Positions 1-9,500 of a DNA stretch of 64,000 bases are shown one piece after another. Within the stretch, counting starts at the first letter, position 1. The number at the start of each line of letters is the position of its first letter. Below the pieces are notes generated by a model that was not told where the DNA came from, did no database searches, and saw only the letters and a program-made list of their open reading frames with translations. The DNA is from Opisthocomus hoazin (Eukaryota > Chordata > Aves > Opisthocomiformes > Opisthocomidae). A program made the position numbers and the translations under genes. The stretch spans positions 6,885,531-6,949,530 of the forward strand of contig NC_134422.1 of assembly GCF_030867145.1 (NCBI RefSeq). Direction: 5' to 3'.

Positions 1-3000
1 CCGAAGCTTCAGTAATTATACAGACAATTCTATTTCTTTCATGGGTTTTTGGATATCTTTGTATTTGTCAGCTCTAAGCACTTCAAAGAAACTGTTGAAA
101 ATACATCCTTTAAAGTATCTACAAAATCTTGTGCAGTACAGTGCTCTTCACAAAAGGATATTGTAAAACTACAAGTATGGAAAAAAAAAGCTTTCTTTGC
201 AAGATCTAGCAACCACGGGGAGGGGAAGATGGAACAAATCAAATGGCAATAACCATTTTGAAGTGTTTGCAATAGTTGTTCCATACAAGTGGACAATTTT
301 ACATCTCGTGTTCACGTTCCTTGTTACAGCAGCCGAGTATTTTTTATAAGTAGAATTCAGTTGCATTTATACAGTAGCATTCCAACTTCATTAAAAAAAA
401 ATAAACACTGGTCTGTATGGCAATCCTATGCTTATTTAATAACATATGTTCTACTCTCATACTTCTCAGTGACCTAGAAAACTTCAGGGAAGCCAGAAAA
501 GCTAGATTCTCCAGGAGTGATCCAAGCTGCTAAGCCTGGATCATAAGACATTGCCAAACAGACCTAGCAAACCATCAGTCTCTGAAAAGGCAAAAGCATG
601 GGATGTGGGGTAGTGAGGCATTACACAGCCTGACCACCACGCTGACAGCATCTGGAAGTGGACAGAAAGAGCACAAGCTGTTGGTACTTTGCCATAAGAA
701 AAGTTTGAAGAGTCCATGACACTTTGCTGGACTTTTCTCTGTAAAACCAAACTGAGCGTGCTTCAGCAGCGGGTGTTTGGGGCGTGAGTCCACACGGCAA
801 AGCACCCAACAGTGGCAGAGCCCCTCCTAGCCAGCCAGCTACACGGAGAGACACGAGCAGCCACAGCTTTCACCAAAGGTCTGGATTCTCACCAACACGT
901 GGATTTCCACATTGGCAAAGGATCTCAGCCCCGAAAGCACACACCACAGCTGAGTGTTACAGACAACTTCTTCCCAGCCACCAGTCAGGCTTGGTTAGCA
1001 TGGATTTAATAAGCAATGAAATAAGGGAGCAGGCGGGGAAAGCTCTGGCTGCATTCAGCTTTAACGAACGAAAAAGTCTCTGCACAAACACTGCTTGCAA
1101 AACATTTTGTTTCTGAGGGCAGGTATACTGTCCTCATACCATTTCCATTTGACAGAGAAAAGAATATGCCTTGTCATCATTCTGCTGAATGCAACCACAA
1201 TCAAAAATTACTTCTGAGGTAGTTAATAACAACTTTGAGAGTATCAGCAGAATTGTGTAAAATACCACTCAGATTTGGCAAGTTTAAATGGTTTTGAAAT
1301 AACAGGTGAATAATATATTCAGATTTGCCTCTGTGGGCAGCCAGAGTAGAGAAAAATTACTGTAAGACAATTTTTTTGACAAAAACTCAAGATAAACAAC
1401 TCAGCTTCTTTTTGTCAAGAGTAACGGAGTGGGCGTATAAATAAAATGCAGTAGGGAGGATGTCTCTGGAGTTTAACAGGGCCTCTAGCACTCCACCACA
1501 CAGAAAACTCATTAACACACCAGAGAATCACGGCACAGATCAATTCAGATGAAGAACAGAGATTGTAACTGAAGAGATTGCAAGTGAAGAGATAAGTGTC
1601 ATGCTAACTCTGGCTGGGTAGAATATCAAGAAGGGACTTGTTAGATCCCACATTAATCAACTACCAGCAGTCCAGGGCAGAGCTGGCCCTGCTCCTCCTC
1701 TACCTGGGAAATTGCATTGCGGTAGCAGACTGCTAGTTCAACATGTGTAGAGGATATTTATTAAAATCCAGAAGGTTCACCATCCCACCGGAAATGACTT
1801 AAACGCACGAAGCCTTAAATCCACCTCATGTTTAACCTTTCCTCATTTAACGTGCCCTGTGCAAGTCCTCCTCCTTCAAAAAATTCTCTTGTACCATTCC
1901 ATGTTTTGACTACTTCTCAATCCTCTCTCCTTAAAATCATTCTCTTACAGAACCTGTACAGGGTAAAATGCCTTTAAAATTTTCTTCGGCCAACACGTAT
2001 TGTATGGCAGTCATATTTATTACGAATGGCAATAAAAATGACAACTCCATCATCCACGTTTGTTGTGAAGGACAGAAGTAGTTGTCACAGCCAGCTGAAG
2101 TCACAGACAGACAGATGAGTAATGAATAACATTGTCAAATGCAGTACTCTCAACCGCGTGGACGTCTCCAGCCATCAACGTCCTTTATTTGTTTCTCTTT
2201 GTTAGATCCCGCCGGACCCTTCCTTGAATCTGTCAAGCGTGACTGGAATACCTCACGGATCTGCTTTACCAGGTAGCACTGCTTAAGAAGTATCCTGGAC
2301 ATCAACGTGCAAACAGGAGCGCTGCAGGTTACTCCCCACCAGCGTGCACGGCTTGCGTGCCTGGTGCCTCTTCGTGAGGGAGAACAGCTCACGACCACAC
2401 CAAAATTCAGGCTTGGTCAGTATTCCTCCCCTGTGAGGAAGGGAGCCCTGTAGCCACTTGAAAAATCCGTGCGCCTGGATGGCTGATCTGGGATTTGAAC
2501 GCCTGAGACCTGTACTACAGATCTCTGCAACTTCTGCCTGCAATGCACACACACTTTCCCATACGTGTGTGCAATACTGTGGAAGGAAATACATAGGTAC
2601 TTTGGCGGAGAATGCAATAAACATGGCATACATGTGGCAACAGGAACATCACGGTGTGGGGCAGAAAAATATGAACACTGTTACGCAAAAAACCCCAAAA
2701 TTTGTCTATAGGATTACGGTGTGTTTCTGATCTTGAATAAACAGGGGAATCCAGCTGAGGTCAGTGGGATCTGCAGGTGCAGAACGATGCTGTAAATGTT
2801 CAAGCACTATTTTTTGAAGGCAATTTTGTCTGTAAATGTCTTTTTGTTACAAGGGAAACAATTTTGGGTTATACTTCCTATTTAATGGAAGTGTATTTGG
2901 AAGGCTTCTTGGCTGTGACCACAGATATTGTGAGAAATTTAGATTTCTTTTTTTTGTTATCCTCTAATTAACTCACTGCCTTCATACGTACAGCTTTTCC

Positions 3001-4241
3001 AAATTCTCTTCTTCCAAATTCTTCTTTCTCTTATGTACTTCCTATTAACACTGTTCTTCAAAAAATAAAAGCAAATTAAAGAAATGCCAGCCACTAGACT
3101 GGAACTTATCAATCAGATATTTCATATTTCCAGTCTTTTGAATATTGTTGAATGCTTCCTTACAATGGCCATCAGATACCTTTCTCTGTGTAGCATCAAG
3201 ACAAATTTCAGGCAAAACCTTATCACCACAGGTGAAATACTGCCCACTATTCTGCTTTACATTCATGCAGTCCCATTCTTGCTTGTTATTAGCAATTCAG
3301 CAAATTGTGAAATAACAGCAATCCTGCGTTACTGCACCTTCCTTGAGGAATATGCTCCCCCTAGCACTTGCATAAATGTTATCCCAATCAATAACCCAGT
3401 AATTAAAGTCACCAGCATTTTGGCCCTTTTACAAGTCTCCTTATCTGAAAAAGCATTTCTTGCTCTGCTTTTTCAAACTGCCTTGGAAACAGAGTAAGAA
3501 TCATTCGGCCACCCCTTTGTCCTTAACCCCTGAATTACCTATCGCTGTAACACCAGTGGAAATCGATTTGCTCTTCTCTGCAGACACAGCATCATTTTCC
3601 TCCCAAGTACTGCTTACCCCTTTTCCCATTCTTCCAGCTTACCAACAAGCCATAAGTTCTGATTTTGCTTATACTAGTAGCAGTTTTGTCTTGGGGTGCT
3701 TTTTGTTGAGGGGGGCTCAGTTTTGTTTTGGTTTACTTCCAGTAACCAAAAAAAATAACAAGAAATGGAAATGCTAAGGACAGGAAAACACTGGTGAGAA
3801 AATATCCGAGTCTGACGAACAAACCGTTATCTGCACTGCTCAGCTCCCCGAACGTACCAAGGGTGAAATCCTGCCTCCATTAAAGTCAGAGGGAATTTTG
3901 TCATTGACTGCAGCTGAGCTAGAATTTCACTGAAGAACTACTGGTGTGACTAAATGGGAGAAACCCGCACGCAGGACAGTGCGGGCTTACCTGGGAACTT
4001 CATTTCCCAGCAAACTAAACACAGCACTGCTAACTATTGAAATTCAGCTTCAGAACTTGGTAGATCATTTGCTTTTTCAAGGGTTAAGCAGACAGAAGAC
4101 AGAGCTTTTAGCCCTATGGAAGTAGGATACAGTTATATTCGCATACTCTAGGGAAAACTGTCAATCACTTGGATGGTTCTGCACACGGTTTTCCCCGGCA
4201 TCTGATGACGAGGGGCCACATCCTGCTCTGCATGCCGAAGG
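1..4241. other. Intergenic DNA, no gene seen
   Basis: AT-rich non-coding sequence. Open frames of up to 137 codons occur (for example 3084-3497 on +), but they show no recognisable domain, no codon bias and no splice context, so I treat them as chance. The only structured element I can point to is a possible tRNA-derived SINE relic near 2450-2545. Confidence 0.6.
2450..2545 (-). repeat. Possible MIR-like tRNA-derived SINE relic
   Basis: Read on the minus strand, 2479-2506 closely resembles the B-box region of MIR/CORE-type SINEs, with the core GTTCAAATCCCAG followed by a TCAGCCA stretch. I see no convincing A-box upstream and no cloverleaf, so a live tRNA gene is unlikely. The edges are approximate. 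The assignment rests on recall of the family consensus, not on an alignment. Confidence 0.33.
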
Positions 4242-4301
4242 AGCTCCTTCGGATCAACGGCAGCTCCTTCGGATCAACGGCAGCTCCTTTGGATCACGCA
4301 C
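4242..4301 (+). repeat. Short tandem repeat, 20-bp unit, about 2.8 copies
   Basis: Two identical 20-base units (4242-4261 and 4262-4281, starting AGCTCCTTCGGATC) are followed by a diverged third copy that begins AGCTCCTTTGGATCA. It lies about 700 bp upstream of the CpG island of the bHLH gene. Confidence 0.85.
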
Positions 4302-5464
4302 CTGCCCGCCCAGCCTCGTGTTTCTGCAGCCTTTGCTACCAAAGAACCTCAACCTGGAGCTAAGTTTATTGCATTGACTTTTTGTTATGGAAATCACAGA
4401 GATCTAAAAAACACCATCCGATGGGAAATCAAAAAACCTTTTCCCTCCTCTCTCCCGAGCAATATAAATAGAAATCACATTAAAGAAGTTTTGCTCGTTC
4501 ATACACCGAGGTATGGTGCAGTTGCAATCGTTTCCCAAACAAACCGAGCTGCCTGTCCGTTTTTGCCTACGATCTCTGCGCAAAGGGAAGGCGCGAGAAA
4601 CGCGACCCGGGGCTTTGCCATTCCAGCAGGCGAACGCAGGGCATCGGCGCGGCCCTGCCTGCCGGTACCAGCTGTACTTGGAGCGGGCACGACGCCCGGC
4701 CAAGTATGTCAAGGCAGCTGTCTGTGCTAAGCGTGTGCACCCGTGATTGAAGAGATACGGCTCTGCTAATCCAGCCCCGGTTCGGGAAGAAGGATTAATA
4801 TTTAGACACCGCCGCCACAAATAAGCTTCAGGGACCGTAAAAAAAACCAGTCAGTCAAGGATGCTTCATCAGGTAGAGATGATTCATTTGCGAAAAGCTG
4901 CACCGTGACCTTTCCTGAGCTTCTGAGCGCAGGCAGGCTGTCAAATGTTCAGGGAGAGAAGAGGCGTCATCAGCTAGCGCTTGTGATGACCTTTTAATCA
5001 GTGAACGGTCGAGGCGGGCACGCGTTCCGAGCAGAATGAGAAACGGGGCTTGTGCCTGGAGCTTGGTGGGGAAGGGGATGAGAGCCCCCCGCAGCTCACG
5101 CGTGGGTACAGGTGCGCCTGTCCATTGCAGTGTGTACCCGGCAGTGCAGGCACACCTGCGCGCTGCGGCACCGTGCACACGCACACGAACACACGCGCGG
5201 CGGGAAGAGCCCGCCGCCGGGGTCAGAACCGCCGCGGGACGCGGGCCGTCCGCCCGGCCGGGGGCAGGGAACGCGCCCGCGGGAGCCTCCCGCCGCGGGG
5301 CCGAGCGGGCTTTGGGCGGGCGCCGGGGCCGGGCCGGGCGCAGGGCCCCTCGCCGCCCCGGCGACAGGTGCGGCGGCCCCCGGCTGCCGGCGGCACCGGC
5401 GCCAGGCGCGGCCCGCGGCCGGGAGACGGGCCCGCGGCGGCCGGCGGGAGCAGGGGCGATGCGG

Positions 5465-5483
5465 CAGCTGCCGCCCATAAAAG
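5465..5483 (+). promoter_or_regulatory. E-box plus TATA-like element just upstream of the bHLH start codon
   Basis: A CAGCTG E-box (5465-5470) is followed by CATAAAAG (5476-5483), a TATA-like box in otherwise extremely GC-rich DNA. The TATA-like box is only about 30 bases from the ATG at 5514. If it were used at the usual spacing, the 5' leader would be only a few bases long, so transcription may instead start further upstream. An E-box here would permit regulation by bHLH factors, including self-regulation, but this is inference. Confidence 0.35.
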
Positions 5484-5513
5484 TCATGGGGCGGCGGGGC
5501 GGCGGCGGGCGCC

Positions 5514-6038
5514 ATGAAGGCCGGCGGGGGCGCGGCGGCGGCGGGCAGCGGGCGGCGGCGGCGGGGAGGCGGCGGCGTTGGGGGGGGCCGGCGGCGGGCG
5601 GCGGCCAACGCCCGGGAGCGGGACCGCACGCACAGCGTGAACGCGGCCTTCGGCGCCCTCCGCCGGCTGATCCCCACCCGGCCGGCCGACCGCCGGCTCT
5701 CCAAGGTGGAGACGCTGCGCCTGGCCGCCAGCTACATCTCGCACCTGGCCAACGTCCTGCGGCTGCAGCGGCGGCAGGCTGAGGGCTCGCCCGGCCCCCG
5801 GCCCGCCCCGCAGCCCTGCCCGCAGCCGCCACCGCCGCCGCCCGCCGCCGCGCCGCGGCCCGTCTGCACCTTCTGCCTCAGCGAGCGGCGGGTAAGGGCC
5901 GGCGGCTCCCGGTTTGGCGGGGAGGGGGGGGGGGGGTCCCCGCCGGGGTCTGGGCGCCCTGACCCGCGTCTCTTGTCCCTCGCACAGCACCGGGAAGGGG
6001 AGAAGCCGGTGGCCGGCCCGGCGGCGGGCGGGCGCTGA
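5514..6038 (+). CDS. SCX/TCF15-like bHLH transcription factor, two exons
   Basis: The predicted mRNA joins 5514-5891 to 5988-6038 and encodes 142 residues. Residues 1-27 are Gly/Ala/Arg-rich. The bHLH spans about 28-84: the basic region contains [11 protein letters not shown], with Glu35 and Arg38 at the DNA-contact positions; helix 1 is 42-54, the loop is about 55-63 and contains PADRRLSK, and helix 2 is about 65-84 with [18 protein letters not shown] Pro/Ala-rich linker (about 91-116) leads to CTFCLS at 118-123. This C-terminal motif and the following intron are hallmarks of scleraxis and paraxis, which act as E-box-binding heterodimers in mesoderm. The donor (GTAAGG at 5892) and acceptor (pyrimidine-rich, ending GCACAG at 5987) are good, and the intron is phase 0 and 96 bp. 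The start is the first ATG in frame; the frame is closed by a stop at 5478. Family members usually have about 60-70 residues before the bHLH, so this N-terminus is short, and exon 2 adds only 16 residues. It fits neither SCX nor TCF15 exactly. A possible ATTAAA poly(A) signal lies at 6875. Confidence 0.85.
   Translation: MKAGGGAAAAGSGRRRRGGGGVGGGRRRAAANARERDRTHSVNAAFGALRRLIPTRPADRRLSKVETLRLAASYISHLANVLRLQRRQAEGSPGPRPAPQPCPQPPPPPPAAAPRPVCTFCLSERRVRAGGSRFGGEGGGGSPPGSGRPDPRLLSLAQHREGEKPVAGPAAGGR
5924..5936 (+). repeat. 13-G run inside the bHLH intron
   Basis: An uninterrupted run of 13 G follows several shorter G-tracts beginning at the donor site. The 96-bp intron is therefore a strong G-quadruplex candidate and also a region prone to sequencing or assembly error. 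A length error of one base here would change the retained-intron reading frame but not the spliced product. Confidence 0.8.
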
Positions 6039-6580
6039 CTCGGCCCAGGACCCGCCGCAGAGCGCGGAGCCGCCGCGGGGCGACCTCGCCGCGCCGCTGC
6101 TCTGTGCTCGCACCGAAATCCCGCAGCCTGCAGGAGGTACAGCGCCAGCCCGCACGCCTCGCTTCGCCCCGCAGCGCGTTGATCCAGGGCGTTTTCCATT
6201 GCTCAGATGGCGCTGAGGGCCGTCGGGACAGCCGCACCTGCTGCGGCAGCTTCTCCAGCGCGAGAAACGCTGAACCTGAGCAGCCGAGCCCTGGTCCTGG
6301 CGTCTCCAAGCCCTGCGCCGCACGGTGAATCAACGGGAACGTCCCAACGGGCCGCGCGTCCCGCCAGCTTGCGCCGTGCCCGACGCCGTCAGCCCCGCTC
6401 GGGTGGCACGTGGCCTGCGCCCGCTCTGCGGCCGACGCCGGCAGCTGACCCGCTCGAGAGGTTCGAACCACGCCGGGAGATTGTTTTAAGGTGTTCGCAG
6501 AAAGCGGGGACACTTCTCCGCTGGCCTGGCTGCGTCCCGTGCCGATGTGCCGCTGGGCCGGCGCGGGAAGTGCTGCGTTA

Positions 6581-9500
6581 GTGACGCTCTTCGACGAGCG
6601 GTGCGGGTCATGCCAGTCCCTCAAAGCATGGGATATTCCCAAATCTGCCCGGCAAGCGCCGGGTAGGGAGCGCTTCCCAGGGCCCTCTGCGTTTGCCCCC
6701 CACACAGGTCGTTCCCGAGCTGTGCCTGTACATCACTGATGCCTTTTACCTCCCCTCAGCTTATGGTATGATTATTTTATTTTATAGAAGTAAGCGTAAA
6801 AAGCAAATGTGCATGTTTTCAGTTTGGGACATTACTGAAGCAGCAGGCTAAAATCTTAAACCTCAGGAGTGGTGATTAAAAAAAAAATATGTAGCTAGTT
6901 TAATTTTGCAATGTTTTTTATAGTTATTTATAAGATATTTAATTAGGCCTTAATTAATCTTAACTTACTACTTTGGGAGGCACTCTGTATCCGTTAAAAG
7001 CCTGGTAACCGTACCGCTCTGGGAAGCGCTGCAAAGATTTGTCTCCTCTTTCCTCCCCTGCTGCCATCTGTGGAGTTCTCCCAGCCAGCCTCGCTGCCTT
7101 AGCCAAATGCGAGGACTCAAGAAGCAGCGCTGCGTTGCTCACTTTACTTTCTGCACAGAATTTCCTCGTCTTCCCCTAAATGAGTGCAAAGCAACTTCTG
7201 GCATTTATTATGAAGAACTTAGCAAGAGCAAGATCTTGGTCTATTGCTTGTGCAACTTCACACTTGCAGTTTTTCGTTCTCCCCTCCCGGACACGCACTG
7301 ACCACCTTTCCTTTATCACGGTGAGGAAAAATCTGTGGTACCGACAGAACCTGCCGCAAGCGTCTCCTTTAAAATCCTAATCAAGAAAAATACCGAAGCA
7401 CAGTTCCAGCAATTCCACAACATGTCGGTCTGTTCACTTATTAAAAGCTACAGGCTGCGTTTGCCTGGACTGAGAAGGGGGTTTTGTTTTTAAAAGGGGT
7501 TTTATCATCAGGTTTTTTTAATAGGCAACTTTAAATGGCTGCCAGATGATGATCTTTGCTTTGCTGGAAGTCCATGTTCCGTGAAGCTGGAACCCTTTGA
7601 TGTTTACACAGAGTGCTTTCTAATTTTCGTATTCTGTCGGCATGTATGTGTGGGTATAGATTTCTACAAACATGTCTTCCTGGCTTTTCTTTAAATGAAT
7701 TTGAAAAAGTTTGTTAAAAAATTATTTACTTTATAATTAAAGCTTATCTTACAGTTAAGGTCTACGTTCTTAGGAACACGTTAAACCAAAGCATCTGACC
7801 TCCTTTACAGACACTTAATCTATGCTTTTAGCTGTATCATTCAGTATGATACACTAGAATGGCAAAAGAAAATGCAACTTCAAACAATTTTAGGAAAATT
7901 TTGCTTTAAATATGCTCTGAATTCTGTGATTCGTAAGAAAGACAATAAAATTAATTGTTTCAGGTTTTCAAAATGTTGTGATGTTATTGCAGTTTTAAGA
8001 GTTTTAAGAGTAGTTCTTGGCACAGGCAGCATATGTGGTTTGACAGGATATCTCTGTACTTAGTTATTAAAGGAAATGACTATAAAAAAAGCGAGGTCCG
8101 CTTTTGCACCAAAGTATTAGCTGAAAGCTCATGACTTGAATTGTGCAAATTATTCATGAGAGTTTCTAGAGGAATTTGGTGTTCCCACTTGGAATGGGAT
8201 TTCATCTTCCTGGTTTTGTATCATGTTTATACAAAACGCTTTTCAATGACAAAAGCGGGAGGCGGCTGTTACTGCTTGGCCGTATCTCCTGTTTAATGTG
8301 GCTCAGTGTAGCTTTAAATTCTTCTCTCTTCACTCAGGATAAACTGTTGAATTCAGCTGGGCTTGAAGATTTCAATATAATGCTCAGGGTTTCAATTACT
8401 AAATAATATTGGAATTCCAGTAACACTGATTGACTGTGGCAGAAATTAGGCCCTAGAGCACTGTGGCCCAAATAGTCACGGTATAGACAGATAATACCTA
8501 TCCAAAACAATTACGACAGTGATTTCTCTGAGGAACAGACCCCAAGCCTGCATTTATACATATGTAACACTGTGTATTTAAATGAGGACAAATGGAGACA
8601 GATCCTTACCTTTGCTGAAGTTTATTTATGACGTAAAACTTCTCTACCCCCAGGAGCTAAAAATGATACAGCATTGAGCTGTTACTGTGTAATGGGTTTT
8701 CTATAAACCTAGGGAAAAAATATCTAATTTCTAGAGATACAGATGAATTGAGTGCTCAGATTTCACGTATACAGAGCTCACTCATCATTAGACATTTTAT
8801 TGAATTTTTACTGTGTGCGTTTGTGTGTCTTATCAGTTCTATTTTTTAATCACTTGGTGGAGAGGTGTTGTTCATGGCATGCACAGATATATATTTATAA
8901 GCCAAAATTTTGAAACTCGGCTGTCTAAAAGCTTGACCTTACTTGACGGTCAGGCATTGGAATGACGCAAGTTTTTCTAGAGGTGCCTCTTGTTCTGCTG
9001 AAGACGTTGTTTTTTCCATGTATTTGTAAGTGCATTCTGTTCTGTCTGTGTGAACAGAGGCATGCCTAACGCCAATCCCATCTTTGTTTTCCTGTAAACA
9101 CTTGGCTATTCAATTTACATGATGCATGAGTAAAGCAGAAATGGTAAGATATACACCATTTGGTCTTAGATCCTATTAAATGATTGTTACAATATTCCAA
9201 GCATAGTACTTTGTATAAATCATTGTACTTTGCCTGGTATATCACAGTATAAAAACAGCATCAAGCAGAACGAATAAATCATGTTGTTTGATTTTACTGG
9301 TTAAGTTTAAAGAAGTATTTGAACATAGCACTTGGTTATTTATGAATTAACCATAATGTAAGTCAAAGTACTTTCATATGTTAGCTACTGTCTTCAGTTC
9401 TGTTCTACAAAATGGAAGTTTCCTTTCTAATACCTTCTTGGACAATTTGCTGCTTTACAAAAATCTCTATTTGTTTGAAAATTGTGCTTGTATTTGCTAA

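Larger units (their letters stand above)
4990..6580. promoter_or_regulatory. CpG island covering the bHLH gene
   Basis: GC content and CpG density rise sharply at about 4990 and fall back by about 6580. The interval contains many CGG/GCC runs and several E-boxes (CACCTG near 5153, CAGCTG at 5465-5470). It covers the upstream region, both exons and the intron of the bHLH gene. The edges were judged by eye. Such islands usually mark promoters of developmental or housekeeping genes. Confidence 0.8.

Noticed and set aside
3084-3497. 137-codon plus-strand frame rich in Leu and Ile
   Set aside because: Composition reflects AT-rich DNA; no recognisable family, no transcript signals.
4457-4470. TATAAATAG-type TATA box upstream of the CpG island
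   Set aside because: AT-rich context makes it likely by chance, and it is over 1 kb from the bHLH start with no exon evidence nearby.
4855-6323. Very long open frames on the minus strand across the bHLH CpG island
   Set aside because: They are Arg/Pro/Ala/Gly-rich, unrecognisable, and explained by stop-poor GC-rich DNA opposite a real coding exon.
6461-6470. GGTTCGAACC, a perfect tRNA B-box-like motif
   Set aside because: No matching A-box at the right distance and the surrounding sequence does not fold as a cloverleaf; probably chance within the CpG island.
7063-7080. CTGCCATCTGTGG, considered as a CTCF site
   Set aside because: One base is missing from the core spacing compared with the consensus, so the match fails.
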